Counted from the stretch's first letter, positions 1-9,094 are shown. The stretch is 64,000 nucleotides of DNA from DATIXJ01 sp963714795 (GCA_963714795.1 CAVQPS010000009.1:434001-498000), one strand, 5' to 3'. Numbers and translations are program-made. Notes: generated by a model not told the origin, from the sequence alone.

Positions 1-2
1 TT

Positions 3-311
3 CCTTTGACTGAATGTTTGAAAGATACGGTCGACCGGTTTCTTCCCCTCTGGCACGACACGATCGCCCCAACCATCAAATCGGGAAAACGGGTCATCAT
101 CGCCGCGCACGGCAACAGTTTGCGCGCGCTGGTAAAATATCTCGATAACCTTTCCGACGATGCGATTGTGGAACTCAATATTCCGACCGGTATGCCGCTG
201 GTCTATGAGTTGGACGAAAAGCTGAAGCCGATCCGCAGTACGTACCTCGGCGATCCTGAAGCGGTGAAAAAAGCGATGCAGTCGGTTGCGAATCAAGGAA
301 AGGCAAAGTAG
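3..311 (+). CDS. gpmA: 2,3-bisphosphoglycerate-dependent phosphoglycerate mutase, C-terminal part
   Basis: This is the last 102 codons of a gene cut by the window edge; the reading frame is open to base 3 and starts with PLTECLKDT, a conserved string of the dPGM family. The enzyme interconverts 3- and 2-phosphoglycerate in glycolysis through a phosphohistidine. The second catalytic histidine is seen in AAHGNSLRALVKYL, followed by the NIPTGMPLVYEL segment typical of GpmA. The C-terminal tail (YLGDPEAVKKAMQSVANQ) matches the flexible lid of cofactor-dependent mutases. The gene converges with the trpF-like gene, only three bases separating the stop codons. Confidence 0.95.
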   Translation, partial: PLTECLKDTVDRFLPLWHDTIAPTIKSGKRVIIAAHGNSLRALVKYLDNLSDDAIVELNIPTGMPLVYELDEKLKPIRSTYLGDPEAVKKAMQSVANQGKAK

Positions 312-314
312 GTT

Positions 315-965
315 TTACGACAGCGCAGTAAAAAACCGCGCAAGTTTTTCTTCGTCAAGTTTGTTATTTGTCCGCACTCCGCTGCAGACATCAACAGCAA
401 ACGGATGTACCGCATGAATTGCTTCGCGAACATTCTCGGGACGCAATCCTCCGGCGAGAAAAACCGGAACAGCAACGGCATCCCGGATTTTTTTACTGAT
501 GCTCCAATCGTGTACTCTGCCTGTACCGCCGAGTTCTTTTACCGTGAGGGAAGGATTCCCCGAATCCAATAATATCGCATCGACGTGTGGAACAACCGAG
601 GATGCGTATTCAACTGCTTGATTATCGAGAACATGAACAACCTGAACGATCCGGATTCCCGGAAGTTCGTCTTTTAAGACCGCATACTCTTCAACCGGAA
701 ATTGATCGACAAGCTGAATCGTGGTTACGTTTGTGCGGCGCTGCTGATCGATGACTTCTTTTGCCGTTTGTTTGCACGTCAGTAAAAACGTATCAACACC
801 CGGGGGTACGGCTCGCACAATCCCGGCAATGAGTTCTTCGGGAATCGGTCCCGGTCCGCTCGGCATGGCCGATACCAATCCGATTGCCGATGCACCGTAG
901 CGGATCGCAAGCCGGGCTTCTTCAATGCTTCCGATACAACAAATTTTTACGCGTGTCCGAGACAT
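315..965 (-). CDS. trpF: phosphoribosylanthranilate isomerase-like protein (TrpF family)
   Basis: A 216-residue TIM-barrel protein of the TrpF family, which isomerises N-(5-phosphoribosyl)anthranilate in tryptophan synthesis. Seen: the N-terminal strand VKICC with the candidate general-base Cys9, the candidate general-acid Asp134 in ILLDSGNP, a GGTGRVHDW loop near residue 146 and the phosphate-binding LAGGLRPENV near 170. Length is normal for the family. Oddities: the usual KICG is KICC, the next segment is IGSIEEA rather than IT..EDA, and the gene stands alone with no other trp gene nearby. It may therefore be a divergent trpF or a paralogue with another substrate. Family certain, exact substrate less so. 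Confidence 0.8.
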   Translation of the reverse strand: MSRTRVKICCIGSIEEARLAIRYGASAIGLVSAMPSGPGPIPEELIAGIVRAVPPGVDTFLLTCKQTAKEVIDQQRRTNVTTIQLVDQFPVEEYAVLKDELPGIRIVQVVHVLDNQAVEYASSVVPHVDAILLDSGNPSLTVKELGGTGRVHDWSISKKIRDAVAVPVFLAGGLRPENVREAIHAVHPFAVDVCSGVRTNNKLDEEKLARFFTALS

Positions 966-977
966 CGGTTCCGCACC

Positions 978-1556
978 TTATTGCAATTCTTTGTATCGAA
1001 AACAAACAACAAGATGGTCGTTCACCAAACCGCATGCCTGCATGAATGCATAACAAATCGTCGAGCCGACAAATTTAAACCCACGCTGCTTTAAATCTTT
1101 ACTCATTGCATCGGATACTTTCGTTGATGGCGGAACATCTTTCATCGAACGGCGCTTGTTGACGACAGGACTTCCGCCGACGAATTGCCAGATGTACCGG
1201 TCGAACGATCCGAATTCTTTCTGTACTTCTAAAAATGCTTTTGCATTTTGAATTGTCGATTCGACTTTGAGCCGGTTGCGAACAATCCCTTCGTCGGCAA
1301 GAAGTTGTTTGATCTTTTTCGAATCATAGCGGACAATCTTCTTCGGATCAAAACGATCGAACGCTGCCCGGTAATTCTTCCGTTTTCGCAGAATCGTTAT
1401 CCAGCTCAATCCCGCCTGCGCACCTTCGAGACAGAGCATTTCGAATAATTTGTGATCATCGTGAACGGGAACGCCCCATTCACGGTCGTGATAACGACGG
1501 TAAAGCGGGTCGTGTTCTCCCCACGGACATCGATGTATTATCTGTTTGGTTATCAT
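978..1556 (-). CDS. tag: DNA-3-methyladenine glycosylase I
   Basis: A 192-residue base-excision repair enzyme that removes 3-methyladenine from alkylated DNA. The N-terminal RCPWGEHDPLYRRYHDREWG is the family signature and carries the first zinc ligands (Cys10 and a histidine near 23). The catalytic glutamate is in LCLEGAQAGLSW (Glu44), and the C-terminal VNDHLVVC provides the other His and Cys zinc ligands. Length matches E. coli Tag (187). It lies 12 bases upstream of trpF on the same strand and could be cotranscribed with it. No missing residues were noticed. Confidence 0.96.
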   Translation of the reverse strand: MITKQIIHRCPWGEHDPLYRRYHDREWGVPVHDDHKLFEMLCLEGAQAGLSWITILRKRKNYRAAFDRFDPKKIVRYDSKKIKQLLADEGIVRNRLKVESTIQNAKAFLEVQKEFGSFDRYIWQFVGGSPVVNKRRSMKDVPPSTKVSDAMSKDLKQRGFKFVGSTICYAFMQACGLVNDHLVVCFRYKELQ

Positions 1557-1708
1557 AATTTTATTGGAAAATGTTCAAAAATAAAGATACAAAAAATATC
1601 ATTCATGAACACGCTGTGATTGCTTTTGAAATCGCAGAATCGTTTATTAGAATATATCTCTTGCAATAGCAAGCGAACACAAGACAACCATAAACCGGAC
1701 AATACTGT

Positions 1709-2521
1709 ATGCGATCTTTATCGATAATATTGTTTTTCCTGATAAACACAATCACAACCGGATTTTCCCAGAGCACGATTCTATCCTTTTATCACACAGC
1801 GGATTCGATCAGTTCCTTTCCGCTTCCCATCAATCAATACGAAATCAAAACACAAACAAAATTGATGGACCGGTATGTGACATTTATCGGAAAGAAAAAA
1901 GAAAAGACAATATGCATTGCGGCGGTGACATTAACGCCGATAAAAAATCTCCAGAAAGAAATAGTTCTTACCGTCGAGAACCGTGGACCGAAATTGTACA
2001 TCGGCGAAGTAACGACATGGGGATATATATTCGATCGTAACGGGGACGGTAAAATCGATTATCTTGCTCTTGTCGGCGGCGCGGCAGCGGTAGAAGATTC
2101 AACCATTACGGATGATTTTCCCGGATTCGGTTCACCGATGAATAAGAAACAATTCGAACAATATATCGAACGCTGTCAAATTCTTTTTAATCACTGGGCA
2201 GACGATAACTTCGATGGAACCATCGATGCCGTCGTCCATTATGATATGGACCCGATCCGAAACTGGATGAAACGGCATCTCGTCATTCGTTCAACGGCAT
2301 TCGACGGAAACTTTGAGGATGTCTGGGCTTTCCGGGGAAAAATTACTTCGACGCGTGAAACAACTCCGTTCACCGAAACCCAGGTACCGTTTTACGAACT
2401 CGGCAGTAATCAGAGCACGTTCACAAATAAAATGATGGACCAAACAAGCGGTATTCTTCAACTCATCAACCGGGCAGCCGCACACCTCAAGCTCGGAGCG
2501 GACCGGTTCCGATTACGCTAA
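1709..2521 (+). CDS. secreted protein of unknown function
   Basis: Not recognised. The 270-residue product begins with a short basic segment and a hydrophobic stretch (SIILFFLINTITTGFSQS) that looks like a Sec signal peptide cleaved near residue 20. The mature part contains two Asp-rich loops, FDRNGDGKIDYLAL and DDNFDGTIDAVVHYDMD, resembling calcium-binding EF-hand or dockerin-type loops; this is inference. Its stop overlaps the stop of the convergent sixA gene by four bases. The protein is probably periplasmic or outer-surface. Confidence 0.7.
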   Translation: MRSLSIILFFLINTITTGFSQSTILSFYHTADSISSFPLPINQYEIKTQTKLMDRYVTFIGKKKEKTICIAAVTLTPIKNLQKEIVLTVENRGPKLYIGEVTTWGYIFDRNGDGKIDYLALVGGAAAVEDSTITDDFPGFGSPMNKKQFEQYIERCQILFNHWADDNFDGTIDAVVHYDMDPIRNWMKRHLVIRSTAFDGNFEDVWAFRGKITSTRETTPFTETQVPFYELGSNQSTFTNKMMDQTSGILQLINRAAAHLKLGADRFRLR

Positions 2522-3006
2522 CGATGTGTTATTGTTTGTATCGTTTCCGGAGTAAACAGCCACTTCATCACTCCGCTTCCCGGTGATACCGGCCGGGAAA
2601 CTTCAAGACAGGCAAGGCTTGCTTTCGCGATTTCAATTCTCGCATTTCTCGAACCGCTTATCAGCATTGAAACCATAGTGCTCAGATGGGGTTCATGCCC
2701 CACGCACATAATATGTTCCGATTGAAATGATTGAAGCGTATTGAAAATATTACGGTGATCGCTGGCCGGTGTAAGATGGTCGGTGAGGATAAATTTCTGT
2801 ACCGGAATGATTTCTTGAATTTTGCCTGCAGTTTGCCGGGCCCGTTCAAGGGGACTGCAGAAAAGAATGTCGACGGAAATTCCAAGTTGCTTCATTACGG
2901 TTCCGACAAGAACAGATTGGTGCTCACCAAGAGATGAGAGCGGACGGCTTGCATCATTGTCGGCAACGGGAAGAGCATCCCCGTGCCGCATCAAGAAGAG
3001 ATGCAT
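2518..3006 (-). CDS. sixA: phosphohistidine phosphatase SixA-like
   Basis: A 162-residue member of the histidine phosphatase (RHG) superfamily of SixA type, which in E. coli dephosphorylates phosphohistidine in signalling or PTS proteins. Seen: the N-terminal LFLMRHGDALP with the nucleophile His8, the FCSPLERARQTA segment (second Arg) and the late catalytic histidine in CVGHEPHLSTMVSMLIS. The small size without cap insertions favours SixA over phosphoglycerate mutase. The upstream ArsC-like gene ends immediately before this start, so the two are probably cotranscribed. The natural substrate here is not known. Confidence 0.85.
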   Translation of the reverse strand: MHLFLMRHGDALPVADNDASRPLSSLGEHQSVLVGTVMKQLGISVDILFCSPLERARQTAGKIQEIIPVQKFILTDHLTPASDHRNIFNTLQSFQSEHIMCVGHEPHLSTMVSMLISGSRNARIEIAKASLACLEVSRPVSPGSGVMKWLFTPETIQTITHR

Positions 3007-3354
3007 TCAGAGAATTTCTTTGAGCCGTTCAGCGGGACGCGCAAGGATTGCTTTGCTTCCTTTTTCAACGATGGGTCGCTGAATGAGATCGGGAAATTTC
3101 ACCATCAGATCGATAAGTTCATTATCGGTTAATTCACGCCGGGTCAGCTTTAATTCCCGGTAGATCGGTTCTTTCGTACGTAATAATTCCCGCGCGGTCA
3201 TATTCATCTTTGTCAATAATTCTTTAAGCTTCTTCTTCGGAATCGGGTCAAGAAAATAATTGATGGACTCGATATCGACGCCGGCACTCTGCAACGCGCG
3301 GAAAACGTCCCGGCACGTTGAACATGTCGGTTTTTGATAAATCCGTATTGTCAT
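3007..3354 (-). CDS. ArsC/Spx-family thioredoxin-fold protein (arsenate reductase-like)
   Basis: A 115-residue protein of the ArsC/YffB/Spx thioredoxin-fold family. The N-terminal IYQKPTCSTCRDV carries a CxxC pair (Cys11, Cys14); glutaredoxin-linked arsenate reductases use the first Cys, while the CxxC form is also found in Spx-like regulators. The C-terminal RPIVEKGSKAILARP is the conserved family motif with the arginine that contacts the oxyanion. No arsenic-resistance gene is nearby, so a role in arsenate detoxification is not supported by context; a generic thiol reductase is as likely. It abuts sixA downstream with no gap. Confidence 0.82.
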   Translation of the reverse strand: MTIRIYQKPTCSTCRDVFRALQSAGVDIESINYFLDPIPKKKLKELLTKMNMTARELLRTKEPIYRELKLTRRELTDNELIDLMVKFPDLIQRPIVEKGSKAILARPAERLKEIL

Positions 3355-3375
3355 CCTTCTCTGCGACCGGGTCGG

Positions 3376-4041
3376 TTAGAATTGAACCCGGAAACCGCCG
3401 CTGAGTGGAAAATACTGCCGCGCGTCTTCGAAAACTCCGAGAACCGATTTTCCCTGCACAAAGAATGTAATTTCATCGGTGATCGGTGCCTCGATACCGA
3501 CTCCTATAGTCCAGGCAAATGACGATTTGCTTTCCGCATGAATCGAATAGAGCGTATCCTGAATGGCAACACTGTCTTGACTGTAATGCATATATCCGAT
3601 GCCGATAAGAAAATACGGGGCGATCGAATGTTTCGACGCAGAGAAGGTGCCTTTAAAATTTGCAAACACGGCGAGGTTGCTGATCGGACCGCTGGCAGTC
3701 AGACCACCCGACTGAATTTCAGAAGAACTCGCGGAGGAATATTGCGGAAGAAGCCAGTTCCGGTAACCGGTTTGATTGAATGCAAACCTGCTGAACTCTA
3801 CCGTACCGAATACTTCGCCATAACCGATCGAACCGGGTGAAAAAGAATACCCGTAACCGACTCCGGCATTCCATCCTGTCTTCCAAACATCTTTCGTCAA
3901 CGCCGGCAAATACGGATACGCACTCCCTCCCCAAACATAAACATGCCGGTCCACTGTCTTGGCTGAATCTTCCTGTGCAACAAGAAACGAAGTCAGTACC
4001 ATGCTGAATAATACGATAAGGACAACCGATTTCATAAACAA
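3376..4041 (-). CDS. outer membrane beta-barrel protein, uncharacterised
   Basis: A 221-residue secreted protein. It opens with a signal peptide (MKSVVLIVLFSMVLTSFLVAQE, cleavage near residue 22) and continues as alternating aromatic/glycine strands such as GVGYGYSFSPGSIGYGEV and PYFLIGIGYMHYSQDS. It ends in a C-terminal strand finishing with GGFRVQF, whose final Phe is typical of BAM-inserted barrels. Size suggests an eight-stranded OmpA/OmpX-like barrel. The initiating Met may be Met3 (MKSV). No partner gene suggests a specific role; it sits between the ArsC-like gene and the NFACT gene on the same strand. Confidence 0.75.
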   Translation of the reverse strand: MFMKSVVLIVLFSMVLTSFLVAQEDSAKTVDRHVYVWGGSAYPYLPALTKDVWKTGWNAGVGYGYSFSPGSIGYGEVFGTVEFSRFAFNQTGYRNWLLPQYSSASSSEIQSGGLTASGPISNLAVFANFKGTFSASKHSIAPYFLIGIGYMHYSQDSVAIQDTLYSIHAESKSSFAWTIGVGIEAPITDEITFFVQGKSVLGVFEDARQYFPLSGGFRVQF

Positions 4042-4148
4042 TATTCCTTTGTTTTAGTGATGATATCTATAAGTTCACGAGAACGATAATGCACCATTCC
4101 GCGCAATGAATCAGAGTAGCATGAGTATACGAAGGTTTTTTCTCTTTT

Positions 4149-5822
4149 TCAAGGTAGGGCTGGTTTTACGAAAATAACTTTTTCATGTTCCATGACAACC
4201 GCTCCTTCTTTGAGCCCTTTGCGTTTAAAAACATATTTCCGCTCGCAATACGCCACAGGAACATTGCCGGCATTCCGCATTTTGCTGTAATATGCCGCAA
4301 TTGCCGCAGCCTGATGGATTGCTTCCTTCGAAGCGGGAGAATCTTTTCCATGCACTTTCAAAACAGTATGTGATCCGCTTGCGCCCCGGACATGAAACCA
4401 CAAATCGTTCGGTTTGGCATATTTCATCGTCAGCAGATCATTGTTGGCGCTGCTTTTTCCTACCCAAACTTCGAGTTCTCCCGCCACAGAAAAAATCCGA
4501 AACGGGGGAGAGGTATCTTTTTCTTTTTCAACAATAATATTCATCGTTTTTAACGTGTTTGTGTGTTGTGATAACCATGCTTTCAGTTCATCGGTTGAAG
4601 AACATTTCTGAAGTCCGGCGTCTAATTCCCGGAGCAATTTTTCTCTCTGGTCATACAATCGGTGGCGGCGTTCCGATTCTTCATTGGCAAGCCGCGCCTT
4701 TTTTGCTTTTTCAAAATACCGTTGTGCATTTTGTACCGTCGAATATTTCGGATCGAGGGAAATGTGAACCGGTATTTCATTATCAAAGGGATTCGGCAGT
4801 TCGACCTGGACGGTCCCCTTCGAAATTTCGCCGACGTGCGATAATAAAATATTTCCGATGCGTTCGAATTCTCCCGGATCGCGTACCGTTGCGGAAGAAA
4901 TATTCTGCAGGGCACGCAATGTATGTTCGAGTTCTTTCTGAATTTCTTTCAACAATACATCTTTTTGAGTGGTAATCCTCCGTTCATGAAATTGCATTTT
5001 GAGCCGGGAACGTATTCCCTCATTCACGGAGGGAAATGATTCCTGATCGCATTCTTTGCGATGATGCAAAACAATGACAGAAAAAATTTCAATGCCATCC
5101 GGGCATCGGTACAACAACGATACCGGGTCATTCAGTTCTTTCTGAAAGGAGTTTATGTTTTCGATTATCCGGGAACATTCCTCTTCCGTAATTTCTTCTG
5201 CCGAACATCCTTCATCAATGTTTGAACGATACAATATTTCCCGGACATAAACAGTTCCAAAAACGGGAAAGAGTTTCTTCAGGGTTTTGAATATCCGGTC
5301 ATCCGGATTGCCTTTTACGAAACGAAAAAATTCCCGGGGATCGTTCAAAATGTGATCGTGGCTTCTATTTTTGATTTCCGGAAAAACAGTACCGGCAAAA
5401 GTTTTATTGTTCTTGAACGCCTCGATAATGCGATCCCCATCAACAAAAAATATATTGCTTGACGCCGTATCGTATAACTGGAAGTAAAGATGTGATCCGT
5501 TTCCGACATCAATCATCATCGTTCGATCATGCGGATGCATGTGGACTCCAAGAACAGTTTTGCCGACAATCGCGGGAAAAAGATCGGTGGAATTTTTTCG
5601 TGCACGGGACATTTCATTGCGAACAATGATATAATTCCGCTTTGGTTCGATCGAAACAGATAATGCCGCGTTTCGTTCAACGTGATTCTCGGGTAACGCA
5701 AGGGTAAAGACAAGTTCGTTGCGTTGCTGTGTAAACACTTCAACAAAAACCGCGCCGCCAAGAAGTTTATCAAATTCTTTACTAAGGGCGTGCAGCGTAA
5801 CATAGTGAGTAATCATAGGCAT
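4149..5822 (-). CDS. rqcH: NFACT family protein, RqcH/Rqc2-like ribosome quality control factor
   Basis: A 557-residue NFACT protein. Family members (RqcH, older name fibronectin-binding protein Fbp/FbpA) bind stalled 50S subunits with peptidyl-tRNA and recruit Ala-tRNA to add C-terminal alanine tails. Order seen: NFACT-N domain (about 1-180), a long charged coiled coil (about 270-430, rich in KE and LE heptads), then the NFACT-R domain (about 445-550) with NDLWFHVRGASGSHTVLK, the most conserved family string, followed by the AAYYSKMRNAGNVPV segment. Length is typical. The fibronectin-binding name should not be taken literally in this organism. Confidence 0.92.
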   Translation of the reverse strand: MPMITHYVTLHALSKEFDKLLGGAVFVEVFTQQRNELVFTLALPENHVERNAALSVSIEPKRNYIIVRNEMSRARKNSTDLFPAIVGKTVLGVHMHPHDRTMMIDVGNGSHLYFQLYDTASSNIFFVDGDRIIEAFKNNKTFAGTVFPEIKNRSHDHILNDPREFFRFVKGNPDDRIFKTLKKLFPVFGTVYVREILYRSNIDEGCSAEEITEEECSRIIENINSFQKELNDPVSLLYRCPDGIEIFSVIVLHHRKECDQESFPSVNEGIRSRLKMQFHERRITTQKDVLLKEIQKELEHTLRALQNISSATVRDPGEFERIGNILLSHVGEISKGTVQVELPNPFDNEIPVHISLDPKYSTVQNAQRYFEKAKKARLANEESERRHRLYDQREKLLRELDAGLQKCSSTDELKAWLSQHTNTLKTMNIIVEKEKDTSPPFRIFSVAGELEVWVGKSSANNDLLTMKYAKPNDLWFHVRGASGSHTVLKVHGKDSPASKEAIHQAAAIAAYYSKMRNAGNVPVAYCERKYVFKRKGLKEGAVVMEHEKVIFVKPALP

Positions 5823-5932
5823 CTAAAAGTTATTCACAATATATTCAAAAAGTATTCGTTGAACAACGGATCGGGGCAAAAACTTCGAACGAACTGTGGA
5901 AAACCGGTGGAAAATCTGTTCAAATGTTTTCC

Positions 5933-5961
5933 TTGACGGATGGCGGGGAATTTTGTACCTT
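5933..5961 (+). promoter_or_regulatory. sigma70-like promoter of the yicC-gmk-rpoZ-coaBC run
   Basis: A -35 box TTGACG (5933-5938) is followed after 17 bases by a -10-like TACCTT (5956-5961). A start near 5968 would leave about 30 nt before the yicC ATG at 5998. The same architecture, with 17-base spacing and a TAYCTT -10, recurs before hutI and the first cold-shock gene. Inferred from sequence only. Confidence 0.5.
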
Positions 5962-5997
5962 ACTAATGAATTTTCCTCAAAAATTGGCCTTTTTCCT

Positions 5998-6880
5998 ATG
6001 ATTTCCAGCATGACGGGGTACGGACGGGGTGAAGTTACGAAGGATCGCGTCACGGCCGTCGCCGAAGTACGGTCGGTCAACAGCCGGTATCTCGAAGTCA
6101 TGTCGCGGTTGCCGCGTACCATGTCGTTGCGCGAGAACGATGTGAAGGAACTTGTTCGTTTAAAATTCAGCCGTGGAAAAGTGAACGTCGTATTGAACAT
6201 TACTCATGAGAATGATAATGATGTTCCCGCTGAAAATTAACAAAGCGGTTGCGCGCGGTTATTACAAGTTGTTGAATGATTTAAAAAAATCGGTAAAGCT
6301 GAAAGAGAAAATCACACTCGATCATCTTTTGAAATTCACCGATGTCATGGAGGTCGACGAATTCGATCGTGGAGATGATCACGAATGGAACTTACTGCAA
6401 AACGCGTTGAACCTCGCTCTCGATGAGGCGGCCGGCATGCGCCGGCGTGAAGGACAAGAGTTGATGAAAGACCTTACCGCCCGCGTACAACAAATCGAAA
6501 AGGTTCTCACGACCATTGAACGATCTGCAAAAGAAAATATTCCCCGTGTGCGGTCGATGCTGGAAGAACGTTTGCAGGAACTGGTCAGCGACCGCTCCGT
6601 CATCGACAAAAACCGGCTGGAGTTGGAAATCGCACTGTATGCCGACAAGTTGGATATCACGGAAGAATGCGTCCGGTTCCGGAGTCACAACAAGTTTTTC
6701 CTGAAAGCGTTGAGCGACGAAGAATCTGCCGGCCGAAAATTGAATTTTCTTATTCAGGAAATGAACCGTGAAGCAAACACGATCGGATCGAAAGCAAACA
6801 ATGCGGACATCGCACATCTCGTCGTCGGCATCAAAGAAGAACTCGAAAAGATCCGGGAACAATTGCAGAACATCGAATAA
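5998..6880 (+). pseudogene. yicC: YicC/YloC family endoribonuclease, frameshifted
   Basis: Two overlapping reading frames together make one YicC-family protein of about 293 residues. The first (from ATG 5998) gives the N-terminal signature MISSMTGYGRGEV and runs to a stop at 6240; the second picks up in the +1 frame around 6226 and continues to 6880 with the DUF1732 C-terminus (EMNREANTIGSKANNADIAHLVVGIKEE). Removing one C from CCC at 6226-6228 restores a continuous product. YicC proteins are RNases affecting small-RNA stability. The gene leads a run with gmk, rpoZ and coaBC, a common neighbourhood. Whether the shift is real or a sequencing error cannot be told here; an intact gene is likely. 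Confidence 0.9.
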
Positions 6881-6886
6881 CGGTTC

Positions 6887-7468
6887 ATGCAAACACCGAT
6901 GTTGATAGTCATTTCCGGGCCGAGCGGATGCGGCAAAACAAGTATTGCTCAGGCAATGTTACTGCGGCATCCGGAAATATTGTTTTCCGTATCGGCAACG
7001 ACGCGGCCGCAGCGGGCAAACGAAGTTCACGGAAAAGATTATTTCTTCATCACGAGAGAATCGTTTCAACAGAAAATACGTGACAATGAACTGGCGGAGT
7101 GGGAACAAATTTACGACGATTTTTACGGGACACCGGAAGAAGAAATCCGCAAAGCCGCTTCTGCCGGAAAGCCGTTGTTGCTCGATATCGATGTGAAGGG
7201 CGCGTTGTCCATCAAAAATAAATATCCGGCAAACAGCATTTTGTTGTTCATCAAACCGCCGAGCATCGCAATCCTGAGGGAACGTTTGATGAATCGGAAA
7301 ACAGAAAGTCCTGAAACGCTTCAAAAACGGATGAGCCGTGCTACCATGGAAATGGAACAGGCGCCACGATTCGACCACACGATTATCAACGACACATTGG
7401 AAACTGCCATTGATGAAGCCGATTCGATTATCGTGAACCTCATCGCCGTTCCAATGAAAAAAGTGTAA
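6887..7468 (+). CDS. gmk: guanylate kinase
   Basis: A 193-residue kinase converting GMP to GDP. The P-loop GPSGCGKTS is at residues 11-19, followed by the GMP-binding SVSATTRPQRANEVHGKDYFF segment and the NELAEWEQIYDDFYGTP motif. LLLDIDVKGALSIK carries the conserved GMP-binding Asp, and the lid arginines lie in LRERLMNRKTESPETLQKRM. Length is normal. It starts six bases after the yicC stop, and rpoZ follows after 35 bases, so these are probably one operon. Confidence 0.97.
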   Translation: MQTPMLIVISGPSGCGKTSIAQAMLLRHPEILFSVSATTRPQRANEVHGKDYFFITRESFQQKIRDNELAEWEQIYDDFYGTPEEEIRKAASAGKPLLLDIDVKGALSIKNKYPANSILLFIKPPSIAILRERLMNRKTESPETLQKRMSRATMEMEQAPRFDHTIINDTLETAIDEADSIIVNLIAVPMKKV

Positions 7469-7503
7469 AACACAATATCCATCATCAACAAAGGAAGTCA
7501 TGT

Positions 7504-7827
7504 ATGGCGATCAAACCGATCGATATCGAACAAATGAGCAATTCGGCGGAAAATATTTATGAGGCAATCGTCGTGCTCTTGAAACGCGCACGGCAGATCA
7601 ACGAAGAAATGAAGATCGAATTCAACCAGCGGATCGAGATGCTGCAGTCACGTATCTTCGAACCGGAAGACGAATCCGACCAGCCGCAGACCAATCCGGA
7701 TCAAATTTTAGTTGCACAGGAATTCGAACGGCGGCCCAAACCGACCGAAACCGCCATCAATGAATTACTGGAAAAGAAAATTACGTTCCGGTACAAAGAA
7801 GATGAAAACCCACCACCCACTCTGTGA
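7504..7827 (+). CDS. rpoZ: DNA-directed RNA polymerase omega subunit (Bacteroidota type)
   Basis: A 107-residue protein directly after gmk, where rpoZ normally lies. It shows the Rpb6/omega helix pattern: NIYEAIVVLLKRARQINEEM corresponds to the conserved NRFELV..A..RAR(Q)I segment, and the C-terminal half contains the KPTETAINELLEKKITFRY stretch seen in Bacteroidota and Chlorobi omega proteins. It is longer than proteobacterial omega cores and diverged, so recognition rests on both sequence and position. Function: assembly and stability of the beta-prime subunit. Confidence 0.83.
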   Translation: MAIKPIDIEQMSNSAENIYEAIVVLLKRARQINEEMKIEFNQRIEMLQSRIFEPEDESDQPQTNPDQILVAQEFERRPKPTETAINELLEKKITFRYKEDENPPPTL

Positions 7828-7849
7828 TCGGTAAATATCCATTCGGCAT

Positions 7850-9067
7850 ATGCTGAAGGGAAAAAAAATAGTCATCGGCATCACCGGCGGTATTGCAGCG
7901 TATAAAATACCGTTGCTGATACGTTCATTGAAAAAAGCAGGGGCCGGCATTCGTGTGGTTATGACCGACGCCGCGAAAGAATTCGTCACACCGCTCACGT
8001 TGTCGACACTTTCCGGCGAAGAGGTTATCGTCGGCATGTTTCCGTCAAACGACGCTGAACGTGTCGATGCGAGCACGTGGCACATCACGCTCGGACAATG
8101 GGCGGATGTTATGGTTATTGCACCGGCGACTGCCAATGTCATAACAAAACTCGCACATGGATTTGCCGATAATGCCGTAACGACTCTTGTGCTGGCAATG
8201 CGCTGTCCGATAATCGTCTCTCCGGCAATGGATGTCGATATGTGGAACCACACAGCAACTCAAGCGAACATTAACACGCTGCAGGAAATGGGGTTCGTGG
8301 TTTTACCGCCGGAAGAAGGCGATCTGGCAAGCGGGTTGAGCGGAAAGGGGCGATTGCCGGAACTTTCCGTCATCGAGAATGCTGTTACAGAAATTCTCTC
8401 CAATGCCCGCCAGGATCTCAAAGGAAAAAAAATTCTTGTCACTGCCGGACCGACCAACGAAGCAATTGATCCTGTTCGGTTTATCGGCAACAGGTCGTCG
8501 GGCAAAATGGGATTCGCCATTGCCAATGCCGCCGCACAACGGGGGGCGGAAGTAACGTTGATCACCGGCCGCGTTCATCTGGCGACACCGCGCAATGTCA
8601 CCAGGATCGACGTTGAATCGGCAGAAGAAATGTTCAACGCTGTTCGAAAACATTATCCTCGCAAAGATGCCATTGTGATGTCCGCAGCAGTTGCCGATTT
8701 TACACCGGTATCGTTCTCTTCAAAAAAAATAAAAAAAGAACAGACAAAAACGAAACTTTCCATTGAACTCAAAAAGACCGTCGATATCCTTCATTTTCTC
8801 GGAACGCACAAAAACAACAACATATTAGTAGGATTTGCGCTAGAGACACATAATGAAATCGCATCGGCAAAGAATAAACTCAAAGAGAAACATCTTGATT
8901 TTATCGTACTGAATAACCCCTTGCTCGAGGGATCCGGATTTGAAACCGATACCAATATTGTCACGATCATTTCCAGGAACAACAACGTTGAGCGGCTTAA
9001 GAAAATGACGAAATTCAACGTCGCTCAGGAAATTCTGAACAGGGTTTCGAAAAAATTGACCAAATAA
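7850..9067 (+). CDS. coaBC: bifunctional phosphopantothenoylcysteine decarboxylase / phosphopantothenate-cysteine ligase
   Basis: A 405-residue fusion carrying two steps of coenzyme A synthesis. The N-terminal CoaC flavoprotein domain (about 1-185) has ITGGIAAYK, the active-site-type histidine in STWHITLGQWAD, APATANVITKLAHGFADN for FMN binding, and PAMDVDMW. The C-terminal CoaB domain (about 190-405) has TAGPTNEAIDPVRFIGNRSS, GKMGFAIANAA and MSAAVADF with the CTP/Lys-rich loop after it. Length and order match standard Dfp proteins. It follows rpoZ by 22 bases in the same run. Confidence 0.96.
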   Translation: MLKGKKIVIGITGGIAAYKIPLLIRSLKKAGAGIRVVMTDAAKEFVTPLTLSTLSGEEVIVGMFPSNDAERVDASTWHITLGQWADVMVIAPATANVITKLAHGFADNAVTTLVLAMRCPIIVSPAMDVDMWNHTATQANINTLQEMGFVVLPPEEGDLASGLSGKGRLPELSVIENAVTEILSNARQDLKGKKILVTAGPTNEAIDPVRFIGNRSSGKMGFAIANAAAQRGAEVTLITGRVHLATPRNVTRIDVESAEEMFNAVRKHYPRKDAIVMSAAVADFTPVSFSSKKIKKEQTKTKLSIELKKTVDILHFLGTHKNNNILVGFALETHNEIASAKNKLKEKHLDFIVLNNPLLEGSGFETDTNIVTIISRNNNVERLKKMTKFNVAQEILNRVSKKLTK

Positions 9068-9094
9068 ATTGTAGCAATTGCACGAATCCTGAAC

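Noticed and set aside
4559..4975. Plus-strand 138-codon frame opposite the NFACT gene
   Set aside because: It lies fully antisense to a well-supported gene and its translation shows no family features.
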